Assembly (NCBI GenBank): GCA_020847555.1
Contig: JADLBT010000553.1
Location: 1 to 13,173, forward strand
Length of the DNA stretch: 13,173 nt
Direction: 5' to 3'
Source of the DNA: Gemmataceae bacterium
GTDB lineage: Bacteria; Planctomycetota; Planctomycetia; Gemmatales; Gemmataceae
This document shows, in pieces, positions 6,861 to 13,173 of the stretch (position 1 is the stretch's first letter; each line of letters starts with the position of its first letter). The notes under the pieces are model-generated. The model was not told the origin of the DNA, did not search any database, and saw nothing but the letters and a program-made list of their open reading frames with translations. The translations under genes were made by a program, and so were the position numbers.

Positions 6861-6929
6861 AAGTCCACGGGTGGTGTCCCGTGGGCCAGGTCGCCAGCGC
6901 TTCCCCCACGGGACGCCACCCGTGGACTT
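6861..6929. repeat. Long palindrome (type B) between methyltransferase and UvrA genes
   Basis: The 25-base arms 6861-6885 and 6905-6929 are reverse complements at 24 of 25 positions, around a 19-base centre. The single mismatch would be a G-U pair in one RNA strand. The arms contain TCCACGGGTGG and CCCGTGGG. It begins 11 bases upstream of the UvrA ATG and ends 24 bases after the methyltransferase stop. In the minus-strand transcript it would form a very stable hairpin just before the UvrA ribosome-binding site. No target-site duplication is apparent at its ends. Confidence 0.85.
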
Positions 6930-6953
6930 TCACGAAACGCCCTGCCGCCCCCG

Positions 6954-7712
6954 TCAGCGCGCGGAGACGAACCAGTCCCACGGAGGCAGCTGGTCCTTCA
7001 GGTCGATCCCGCAGGCGAACTGCTCCCACGACAGGAGCACCCGGGCCAGGCGCACCTTGCGGAATCCGGCGCGCCGCAGACGATAGCGGATCTCGAACGG
7101 CTGCCAGAAGTGTTGCTCCAGCCCCTTGTACCGGAACTGTCCGAACGCGAAGTCGTGCAGCTCGTGCTCGGCGTTGTAGGCGGCGTTCCGCTTCGCCGCC
7201 GCCAGCGGCAGCCCGGCCGCCAGCGCCCGATCGAGGACCAACATGGTATAGTAATGGACCGCGTCCATCGCCGGCAGGATGCCGAGGAACCGCCCGCCCG
7301 GTTTCAGGCAGGCGCGGATCTGCCGCAGCGCCTCCTCCAGGTCGGGAAGGCTCGGCAGAACGAGGCTGTTGATCGCGACCGCCACGTCGAGTTCGCCCGC
7401 CAGGCAGCTCAGGTCGGTGAAGCTGCGCTGCAGGAAGTGGACATTCGCCAGCCCACGGCAGCGCTCGCGCGCCCGCGCCAGCATCCCCTCGGCGAAATCG
7501 ACCGCGTGGACGGTGTGGAAGTGTTCGGCGAGAAACGGCAGCAGCGGGCCGATGCCGCAGCCGAGGTCGGCGACCGTCCGGTGCGCGCGGTCCCCCAGGC
7601 GCCACAGCGCCTTCATCAGCGGCGACTGCACGTCGGCCCGGTACGGATCGACGAACTCGTCCTCGTAGGTCTGCGCCGCCCGGCTCCAGAAGTGGTCCTG
7701 TTCTGCTGCCAT
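6954..7712 (-). CDS. Class I SAM-dependent methyltransferase
   Basis: The 252-residue protein has a Rossmann-type methyltransferase core. Motif I, VADLGCGIGPLLPFLA (about 47-62), binds S-adenosylmethionine. An acidic residue follows at D72 (AVDFAEGML). SFTDLSCLAGELDVAVAIN (97-115) corresponds to motifs II-III, and LKPGGRFLGILP (136-147) is the post-motif strand. The C-terminal part (about 150-252) is rich in aromatic residues and probably forms the substrate cap. The acceptor cannot be told from the sequence. There is no signal peptide, so it is likely cytoplasmic. It starts only six bases after the fumarylacetoacetase stop, with its ribosome-binding site (GAGGGC) overlapping the end of that gene, so translation is probably coupled. 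A role in the same aromatic pathway is possible but not shown. Confidence 0.83.
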   Translation of the reverse strand: MAAEQDHFWSRAAQTYEDEFVDPYRADVQSPLMKALWRLGDRAHRTVADLGCGIGPLLPFLAEHFHTVHAVDFAEGMLARARERCRGLANVHFLQRSFTDLSCLAGELDVAVAINSLVLPSLPDLEEALRQIRACLKPGGRFLGILPAMDAVHYYTMLVLDRALAAGLPLAAAKRNAAYNAEHELHDFAFGQFRYKGLEQHFWQPFEIRYRLRRAGFRKVRLARVLLSWEQFACGIDLKDQLPPWDWFVSAR

Positions 7713-7718
7713 GTGCCC

Positions 7719-8999
7719 TCACCCCAGCGCCGGCAAGATGCGGCCGGTCACCTCGCCAAACCCGACCCGATACCCTTGCCCCTGACACCAGCCCGTCAGC
7801 GTCACCCGGTCGCCGTCCTGCAGGAAGATGCGCGCCTCGCCGTCGGGCAGTTGCACCGGCCGCGTCCCCTTCCACGCCAGCTCCAGCATGCTCCCGTATG
7901 AGTCCGGCGCCGGCCCGCTGATCGTTCCGCTCGCGAGCAGATCGCCCGGGCGGAGGTTGCACCCGTTGACGGTGTGGTGCGCGAGTTGCTGGCAGACGTT
8001 CCAGTACAGCTGCTTCGTGTTCGACGCGCAGACCCGGTGCGGCCGGTCCATCTTCTCGCCCTGCAGCCATACTTCCAGCTGGATGTCGAAGGCCCAGTCG
8101 CCGGCGGACCGCAGGTAGTTGAGTGGGGCCGGATCCTGTTTCGGCCCGGCGGTACGGAACGGCCGCAGCGCGTCGAGCGTCACTACCCAGGGCGAGATGG
8201 ACGTCCCGAAGTTCTTCGCCAGGAACGGACCGAGCGGAACGTACTCCCACTTCTGAACGTCGCGGGCGCTCCAGTCATTGACGAGCACCATGCCGAACAG
8301 GTGGCCGGGCGCCTCATCGACGGGGACCGGCTGGCCCAGGTCGTTGCCCGGGCCGACGAAAACGCCCATCTCCAGCTCGAAATCGACGGCCCGACTCGGG
8401 CCGAACGTGGGCGCGGCGGCATCGTCCGCCTTCGTCTGGCCGAGCGGCCGGCGCAGGTCGGTGCCGCTGACGACGACCGAGCTGGACCGACCGTGATACG
8501 CGACCGGCAGGTGCAGCCAGTTCGCCTGCAAGGCGTTGTCGGCGCCGCGCAGCATGGTGCCGACGTTGGTGGCGTGTTCGCGCGAGGAGTAGAAGTCGGT
8601 GTAGTCGCCGATGTGAAACGGCAGGACCATCTGGACGTGGTGCCTGGGGATCAGGGCGCGATCGCATAGCGCCCTGTTGTCGCGCAGGGTCGGTTCGGCG
8701 GCGCTCAGGAGCCGGCTGAGGGTGGCGCGCGCCGCCTGCCACACCTGCCGTCCCAGGCTCGCGAAGGCGTTCAAGCGGTCCTGGCGCAGAGCCCGGCGCA
8801 CGTCGGAGGGCAAGGTGTCGAGGAAGCCGAACTCGTCCAGCACTGCCAGATCGAGGACGAAATCGCCGAGCGCGACGCCGATCCGCTCCGGGCCGCCGTC
8901 GTCTCTGAAGACGCCATACGGGAGGTTCTGGATCGGGAAATGAGATTCGGGCGCGACGGGGACGAACGAGCGGAGGGTCGGGTCGGTAGTGGGATCCAT
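7719..8999 (-). CDS. fahA: Fumarylacetoacetase (fumarylacetoacetate hydrolase)
   Basis: The 426-residue enzyme splits fumarylacetoacetate into fumarate and acetoacetate, the last step of the homogentisate route of tyrosine and phenylalanine breakdown. The length fits the full two-domain enzyme. Counterparts of the mouse active-site residues are all visible: D135 and Y137 (GDYTDFYSSR), H142, R151 (MLRGADN), Y168 (AYHGRSSS), E208 and E210 (DFELEMG), D242 (VNDWSARD) and K262 (LAKNFGTS). The C-terminal GTISGP block supplies the conserved Thr. The N-terminal SH3-like domain spans roughly residues 10-118. The ATG at 8997-8999 has GAGGAGA just upstream. Genes for homogentisate dioxygenase and 4-hydroxyphenylpyruvate dioxygenase are not in the window. 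The gene lies 60 bases downstream of the 309-residue unknown and six bases upstream of a methyltransferase gene. Confidence 0.96.
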   Translation of the reverse strand: MDPTTDPTLRSFVPVAPESHFPIQNLPYGVFRDDGGPERIGVALGDFVLDLAVLDEFGFLDTLPSDVRRALRQDRLNAFASLGRQVWQAARATLSRLLSAAEPTLRDNRALCDRALIPRHHVQMVLPFHIGDYTDFYSSREHATNVGTMLRGADNALQANWLHLPVAYHGRSSSVVVSGTDLRRPLGQTKADDAAAPTFGPSRAVDFELEMGVFVGPGNDLGQPVPVDEAPGHLFGMVLVNDWSARDVQKWEYVPLGPFLAKNFGTSISPWVVTLDALRPFRTAGPKQDPAPLNYLRSAGDWAFDIQLEVWLQGEKMDRPHRVCASNTKQLYWNVCQQLAHHTVNGCNLRPGDLLASGTISGPAPDSYGSMLELAWKGTRPVQLPDGEARIFLQDGDRVTLTGWCQGQGYRVGFGEVTGRILPALG

Positions 9000-9059
9000 C
9001 GTCTCCTCGCAGCGCGCCGCAAGCGGCAGGAAGAAGGGGCGCGCAATTCACACCGATCA

Positions 9060-9989
9060 TCATAGCAACCCCAGCGTCCGCAGGTCGGCGCGCGGCTCGT
9101 CGAAGCTGCAACTGCCGAACGAAATGACCCGTTCCGCCCGGGCGCGGGCGATGGCGTCGAGCGGGGCGGCGTGGTCCTTCCAGTGGAACGCGGTGTCGGT
9201 GAACTGGAAGTGGGCTGCGTCCTCATCCTCGACGATCGGTCGCAACTGCTCCTCGGTGAGGTCCAGGACGGCGGCGAGCACGCCCGCGCCGAAGACGTTG
9301 AGGAAGCCGTGCATCGGCACGCCGAGTGCGCGGTCGAAATGGCGGAGCGGATGATGCAGCCCGGCAGTGGCCTTGAACGGCCGTCCGGCGCGGGCGCAGG
9401 CAACGAGGGTGAAGGCCACCTGCTCGGGAGTCGGGAACGCGGCTGCCTCCAGTCCACCGCAGCGGAGCTTGAAGCCGCCAGGTAATGCTGGGATCAGGGC
9501 CGCCAGCGTGTCGCGCCAGCCCGGGCCAGACCCCGCCTCGTAAAACGGCGCCACGCCGAGGCCGGCAAGCGAACTCCGGAAGGTCGCGCAGAAACTCTCA
9601 AGGGCCGCGCGATCACCCGTGGGGAGAACGTCCGCAGGCAGACGGACCTCGAACACGTCCACCACCACCCGGGCGCCGTGCTGCCCGCGGAACGCCTCGA
9701 CCTCCGCCAGGTCCGCGCGCAGACCGTCGAGGAACTCCTGGCGGGTAGCGCCGCCGCGTCCCAGCGCCGAGAAGGCGAACGGCGGGCCGGACTGGAACAG
9801 GCTCGCGAACGGCTCCAGCTCAGCGAGGCGGGCCGCCGGGCAGATGAAGCGGCCGAGCATCCAGCCCTCGGACCCGGTGCGGTAGCGGGCGTAGTTGTGG
9901 ATCGCCTCTTCAAGGGGCAGTTTCGCCGGTGGGAACAGGCCGGCGTAGTCGATGATCCGGCTCAGCAGGACGCGCAGACCCGCCTTCAT
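9060..9989 (-). CDS. Conserved-looking protein of unknown function in the fumarylacetoacetase operon
   Basis: I cannot assign a function to this 309-residue protein. It has no signal peptide or membrane segment and looks like a soluble enzyme. Distinct blocks look like active-site loops: DYAGLFPPAKLPL (14-26), GWMLGRFICP (42-51), VVVDVFEVRLP (108-118), GGFKLRCGG (171-179), PFKATAGLHHPLRHFD (204-219), HGFLNVFGAG (227-236) and the C-terminal FGSCSFDEP (291-299). The alternation of hydrophobic strands and helices, and Lys/Arg/His at strand ends (K174, R176, K206, H212, H213), suggest a TIM-barrel-like fold binding an anionic ligand; this is an inference. AGGAG lies eight bases before the ATG. 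It sits between a peptide transporter gene (27 bases) and fumarylacetoacetase (60 bases), so a role in aromatic amino-acid breakdown, or handling of a related acid, is likely. Confidence 0.8.
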   Translation of the reverse strand: MKAGLRVLLSRIIDYAGLFPPAKLPLEEAIHNYARYRTGSEGWMLGRFICPAARLAELEPFASLFQSGPPFAFSALGRGGATRQEFLDGLRADLAEVEAFRGQHGARVVVDVFEVRLPADVLPTGDRAALESFCATFRSSLAGLGVAPFYEAGSGPGWRDTLAALIPALPGGFKLRCGGLEAAAFPTPEQVAFTLVACARAGRPFKATAGLHHPLRHFDRALGVPMHGFLNVFGAGVLAAVLDLTEEQLRPIVEDEDAAHFQFTDTAFHWKDHAAPLDAIARARAERVISFGSCSFDEPRADLRTLGLL

Positions 9990-10016
9990 GTCAACGACTC
10001 CTGTCCAGCGCCCCGC

Positions 10017-11411
10017 TCAACGAATCCCCTGGGACGGAGCTTCCTCGATGCCGGTTTCGGACGCGCCGTTGCCGTTACCCGCGAGCACCATTGCCGGCGC
10101 CGCCTCCTTCTGCGGGTGTGGCTGCGTCAGGGACGCCATCGCCGCCTCGAGCCACGGCAGGAACGCGCAGAGCAGACCGGCGGCCGCCAGCGAGGTGCCG
10201 GTCAGCAGCAGGAAGAATGACGAGTGTGCCCACACGTCCCAGAGGAAGCCGATGGTCCCGGCCGCGTAGTTCCCCAGCGACGTGGCGACGAACCACCCGC
10301 CCATCCAGATGCCCGCCGACGCCTTCGGCGCGAGCTTGCTCACGACGGACAGGCCCATCGGTGAGATGCACAGCTCGCCGACCGTGATGAAGAAGTAGCC
10401 GCCGATCAGCCAGAGGACCGTCACCCTGCCGGAATCGCCGCCGGCCAGCCCGCCGAGCGCCATCGCCGCGCAGGAGACGGCGGTCAGCACCATGCCCACG
10501 ACCATCTTCTTCGGTGTGGACACTTCCAGGCCGCGGCGCCGCAAGCTCTCCCAGAAGAGGACGAGCAGCGGCGTCAGGGTGATGACCAGGAACGGATTGA
10601 TCGCCTTGGCGACCGAGGCGCCCTTGCCGCTGAACTCGAACTCGCCGACCGGCAGGGTGTGGTCGCGCGCCCACAGCAGAAGCGTCGAGCCGTTCTGCTT
10701 GAACGCCATCCAGAAGAAGATGACCACGCCGAAAATGATCAGCAGCGCCTGGACGCGCAGGCGCTGCACGGGCACCGGGATCGTTTCTTCCTGCTCCGGC
10801 GCGGGCTGGAAGGCGGCGATCTCGCCCTCCGCGACCAGGTGGCGGCAGCTCAGGAAGATGACGAGGGACAGCAGCATGCCGGCGGCCGCGATGCCGAACG
10901 CCGCGTGCCACCCGAAGTGAGTGTTGATCAGGTAGGCCGTCAGCGGCGCGATGAATGCGCCGATGTTGATGCCCATGTAAAAGATGTTATAACCCTGGTC
11001 TTTCAGCTCATTGCGGCCCTTGTAGAGGTTGCCGAGCATGGTCGAGATGTTCGGCTTGAACAGGCCGTTGCCGAGGATGAGCAAGCCCAGGCCGAGGAAG
11101 AAGAAGGCGAGCCCCTCCCCCGCCAGGGCAAGGTGGCCGCCCATCATGAGCAGGCCGCCGGCAACGATCGTTCGGCTGTACCCCCAGAACTTGTCCGCAA
11201 TGATCCCGCCGCCGAACGGGGTGAAGTAGATGAAGCCGATGTACAGGCCGTAAATCTGGGTGGCGACGGCAGTGCTGAATCCGAGCCCGCCCTCGGCCGC
11301 GGGCGCCGTCATGAACAGGGTGAGCAGGGCGAGCATGCAGTAGAAGCTGAACCGCTCCCACATCTCGGTGAAGAAGAGCGGGACCAGTCCGCGCGGATGC
11401 TTGGCAAACAC
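10017..11411 (-). CDS. POT/PTR family proton-coupled oligopeptide transporter
   Basis: The 464-residue membrane protein should import di- and tripeptides with protons (major facilitator superfamily, POT/PTR2 family). Diagnostic motifs are ExxER in the first helix (E16, E19, R20 in EMWERFSFY), the long PTR2 signature around GNGLFKPNISTMLGNLY (114-130) with FYMGINIGAFIAP (144-156), and GELCISPMGLSVVSKLAP (345-362), whose Glu in helix 10 is conserved. I count about 12 membrane helices. The loop between helices 6 and 7 (about 190-220) is short and charged, leaving no room for the two extra helices (HA/HB) of many bacterial members. The C-terminal tail after about residue 425 is hydrophilic. The start is a GTG (1409-1411 past 10000) with AAGGAG five bases upstream. 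It is the first gene of the apparent operon with fumarylacetoacetase, suggesting peptides as an amino-acid source. Confidence 0.92.
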   Translation of the reverse strand: MFAKHPRGLVPLFFTEMWERFSFYCMLALLTLFMTAPAAEGGLGFSTAVATQIYGLYIGFIYFTPFGGGIIADKFWGYSRTIVAGGLLMMGGHLALAGEGLAFFFLGLGLLILGNGLFKPNISTMLGNLYKGRNELKDQGYNIFYMGINIGAFIAPLTAYLINTHFGWHAAFGIAAAGMLLSLVIFLSCRHLVAEGEIAAFQPAPEQEETIPVPVQRLRVQALLIIFGVVIFFWMAFKQNGSTLLLWARDHTLPVGEFEFSGKGASVAKAINPFLVITLTPLLVLFWESLRRRGLEVSTPKKMVVGMVLTAVSCAAMALGGLAGGDSGRVTVLWLIGGYFFITVGELCISPMGLSVVSKLAPKASAGIWMGGWFVATSLGNYAAGTIGFLWDVWAHSSFFLLLTGTSLAAAGLLCAFLPWLEAAMASLTQPHPQKEAAPAMVLAGNGNGASETGIEEAPSQGIR

Positions 11412-11445
11412 GGCGGCTCCTTGAACGAGGGCGAGGACTCCAGGG

Positions 11446-11474
11446 AGTTTACCGCACCCGCGCGGCGCCGTCCA
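11446..11474 (-). promoter_or_regulatory. Candidate promoter of the transporter/fumarylacetoacetase operon
   Basis: On the minus strand, TGGACG (11474-11469) and TAAACT (11451-11446) are 17 bases apart; each matches sigma-70 consensus at four of six positions. The implied leader is about 28 bases. This is the best match in the 140-base divergent spacer, but predicted only. Confidence 0.28.
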
Positions 11475-11491
11475 CGAGGACCGCCCGACCG

Positions 11492-11497
11492 TAGAAT
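11492..11497 (+). promoter_or_regulatory. Candidate -10 box for the CPBP protease gene
   Basis: TAGAAT differs from TATAAT at one position and lies 55 bases upstream of the protease ATG. The hexamer 17 bases further upstream (CGTCCA) is a poor -35. Weak support. Confidence 0.2.
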
Positions 11498-11551
11498 GAC
11501 GCAGGGGCCGCCGCGGCCCGCCGCTCGCCCCGGACCCAGGGAACGCGCCTC

Positions 11552-13108
11552 ATGAGCGACGCCGAACTCCCTCCCACCGACTCCCCCGCGCCCGCAGGAC
11601 CGCCGCCCGATCAACCGCTGCCGCGGCGCTGGCCGGCGGTCTGGGTCTTGCTCGCCTGGGTCGTGATCGCCGGGGGCGTGTTCTGGCAGGCGGCGGGGCG
11701 CTACCTGGTGGCCGAGTCGCCGCGTCAGGAGGCCGTCGCCGAGGAGATGGCGCACCTGACGACGCGCGTGCAGGCGCGCTACGCGGTCGGCGCCCACGAA
11801 CTATTCCCGATGCCAGCCATGTACGAGCAGATGAAGGCGCTCAACGCGGGGCCGATCGGCCAGCGTTTGCGCTTCGTCGTCCTCGCCGGTGACCTGGCCG
11901 GCCCGGCAGAGGCGCTGCGTCAGCTGCGCGACCTCGACGCGGCGGCGCGGCATGAGAAAGTCAAGTACACCCCCAGGCAACGCGCCGTCCGCGACATCCT
12001 CGAACGGCTTTATTGGGACCACGAGGCGCTGCGGTTTCGTGCCCCGTCCGTCTCGCGGGCGGAGCGGGCCGAGCTGCGCAGGGTGCTGGACTGGTTCGGC
12101 GAACTGGCCCTCGCACCGTCCGGCACCGCGACTCCGGCGCAGCTGGTCCTTCCCGCTGCTGGCGGCCCCGCCGCGACCGCGGTGCAGCGACTCTCCGCCC
12201 CCGACGCCGACGCCAGGGCAGAGGTGGTGGCGCCGGCCCAGCGTACCTTCCTGGCGGTGTTCGTGACGTTCGCCGCCGCGGCCCTCGCCGCCTTTGCGGG
12301 TCTGGTCGGGCTCATCGTCTTCCTGGTACTGGTGTTTCGCGGGACGGTGCGCAGCGCCATCCACTGCGGACAGCCGCACGGCGGCGTGTATGCGGAGACA
12401 TTTGCCCTCTGGATGGCCCTCTTCGCCGGATTCGGCCTTCTCGGCGTCCTGCTGCCATCGGAGGCGCCCCGCCTGCTCCTCAGCGGCGCCGTGGGGTTGC
12501 TCAGCCTGGTCGCGCTGGGATGGCCGGTCCTGCGCGGCGTGCCCTGGCGGCAGGTGCGCGAGGACGTCGGGCTGACACTCGGACGGCGCCCGGCCCTGGA
12601 GCCGCTGAACGGCCTCGCCTGCTACGCGATGAACCTGCCAGTGGTGGCGATCGGAATGACGCTCACTCTCGTCCTGGTACTGGTCCAGCGCGAGTTCGGC
12701 GGCGGCGACACCAACTCGTTCAGCCTGCCGCCCAATCCGGCCCATCCGATCGTCGAGGACGTCGCCCACGGCGGGCTGTGGGAGCGCCTCCAGATCCTGG
12801 TGCTGGCGTGCGCGATCGCGCCGGTGGTGGAGGAGATCATGTTTCGCGGGGTGCTGTACCGGCACCTCCGCGAGGCGACGTGCCGGCTGCGCACCGGCTG
12901 GAGCTACTTGCTCAGCGCCACCGTGGTCAGCTTCGTCTTCGCCGTCATCCACCCGCAGGGGCTCGTGGCGGTGCCGGTGCTGATGGCGCTGGCCTATGGG
13001 TTCGCGATGGCCCGCGAGTGGCGCGGCACGCTGGTGGCGGCCATCGTCGGCCACGCCTTTAACAACGGCATCGTGATGACCGTGGCTATCCTGGCATTCG
13101 GCGACTGA
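11552..13108 (+). CDS. CPBP family intramembrane protease with large N-terminal extension
   Basis: The 518-residue protein ends in a CPBP (CAAX protease and bacteriocin-processing, Abi) domain, an intramembrane glutamic protease. Its motifs are complete: EExxxR as E427-E428-I-M-F-R432, FxxxH as F463-H467 and HxxxN as H501-N505. Membrane segments are likely near 29-46, 232-262, 284-302, 307-326, 356-378, 413-428, 452-468, 470-486 and 493-513. Between the first helix and the second (about 50-230) lies a roughly 180-residue soluble, helix-rich region (for example AGPAEALRQLRDLDAAARHEKV) not found in minimal family members. The N-terminus before the first helix is Pro/Asp-rich. AGGGA lies about ten bases before the ATG. 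It is read divergently from the peptide transporter and has no obvious partner or substrate gene beside it. The substrate is unknown. Confidence 0.9.
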   Translation: MSDAELPPTDSPAPAGPPPDQPLPRRWPAVWVLLAWVVIAGGVFWQAAGRYLVAESPRQEAVAEEMAHLTTRVQARYAVGAHELFPMPAMYEQMKALNAGPIGQRLRFVVLAGDLAGPAEALRQLRDLDAAARHEKVKYTPRQRAVRDILERLYWDHEALRFRAPSVSRAERAELRRVLDWFGELALAPSGTATPAQLVLPAAGGPAATAVQRLSAPDADARAEVVAPAQRTFLAVFVTFAAAALAAFAGLVGLIVFLVLVFRGTVRSAIHCGQPHGGVYAETFALWMALFAGFGLLGVLLPSEAPRLLLSGAVGLLSLVALGWPVLRGVPWRQVREDVGLTLGRRPALEPLNGLACYAMNLPVVAIGMTLTLVLVLVQREFGGGDTNSFSLPPNPAHPIVEDVAHGGLWERLQILVLACAIAPVVEEIMFRGVLYRHLREATCRLRTGWSYLLSATVVSFVFAVIHPQGLVAVPVLMALAYGFAMAREWRGTLVAAIVGHAFNNGIVMTVAILAFGD

Positions 13109-13128
13109 GAGGGAGGAGTGAGGAGTGG

Positions 13129-13170
13129 GGGGGTAAAGCGCACGGGCCCCGGCCCGTGGGCGTTACCCCC
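13129..13170. repeat. Long palindrome (type C) after the CPBP gene
   Basis: The 20-base arms 13129-13148 and 13151-13170 match as reverse complements at 18 of 20 positions around a two-base centre. The arms contain GGGGGTAA, CACGGGCC and CCCGTGGGCGTTACCCCC. It starts 20 bases after the CPBP stop codon, preceded by two tandem copies of AGGAGTG (13114-13127). It may end that transcript, but only three bases follow before the window edge, so a T-run cannot be judged. It shares CCCGTGGGC with palindrome B. Confidence 0.75.
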
Positions 13171-13173
13171 TCA

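Noticed and set aside
6850..8250. The UvrA reading frame stays open upstream for 467 more codons, which could suggest a fused protein of 1310 residues.
   Set aside because: This stretch overlaps the methyltransferase and part of fumarylacetoacetase on the same strand in another frame, is Arg/Ala/Gly/Pro-rich as expected of GC-rich shadow frames, and UvrA homology begins at the ATG at 6849.
9016..9027. Small hairpin GCCGC-AA-GCGGC just upstream of the fumarylacetoacetase ribosome-binding site.
   Set aside because: A 5-bp stem is expected by chance in DNA of this composition.
9000..9111. An alternative minus-strand start (ATGATG overlapping the stop of the 309-residue gene) reading through the spacer.
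   Set aside because: It leads into a frame that is not fumarylacetoacetase and has no domain signal; the ATG at 8999 has its own good ribosome-binding site.
1..13173. Search by eye for CRISPR arrays, tRNA genes, transposases, integrases, toxin-antitoxin pairs or defence genes.
   Set aside because: No regularly spaced repeats, cloverleaf structures or matching protein motifs were seen; the CPBP protein alone is not evidence for an abortive-infection system.

Overview
The window is GC-rich bacterial chromosome, densely coded, with nine genes: eight complete and one cut by the left edge. The sigma factor resembles the ECF type expanded in Planctomycetes, and the spacers carry long GC-rich palindromes. 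Together with the high GC these suggest a planctomycete, perhaps Gemmataceae. That placement is an inference: no rRNA or other marker gene is present. I saw no tRNA, rRNA, transposase, integrase or CRISPR array.

Left part (1-2833, all minus strand): the start of a putative lipoprotein that runs off the left edge; an ECF-type sigma factor; and, 42 bases upstream of the sigma gene, an amidohydrolase of the N-acyl-D-amino-acid deacylase family. The last two look co-transcribed. A long perfect hairpin begins at the sigma stop codon.

Middle left (2834-4220): a divergent promoter region, then a plus-strand Nudix hydrolase of the ADP-ribose pyrophosphatase-like type, facing a minus-strand nicotinamidase. 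Both fit NAD salvage or NAD-derivative turnover. The spacer between them holds two GC-rich inverted repeats.

Middle (4318-11411, all minus strand): read in transcription order, this is a POT/PTR proton-coupled peptide transporter, a 309-residue protein of unknown function, fumarylacetoacetase (last step of tyrosine/phenylalanine breakdown), a SAM-dependent methyltransferase, and a shortened UvrA-type double ABC ATPase. The first four are spaced by 27, 60 and 6 bases and look like one operon linking peptide uptake to aromatic amino-acid catabolism. The UvrA gene follows after 104 bases holding a second long palindrome and may be a separate unit or be read through. The UvrA lacks the usual insertion domain but keeps the UvrB-binding region.

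Right end (11552-13173, plus strand): a CPBP-family intramembrane protease with a large N-terminal extension, followed directly by a third palindrome at the window end.

The most rewarding items are the unassigned 309-residue protein beside fumarylacetoacetase, the trimmed UvrA, the D-aminoacylase with an altered metal-ligand position, and the three long intergenic palindromes. No large undescribed defence or mobile system is visible.
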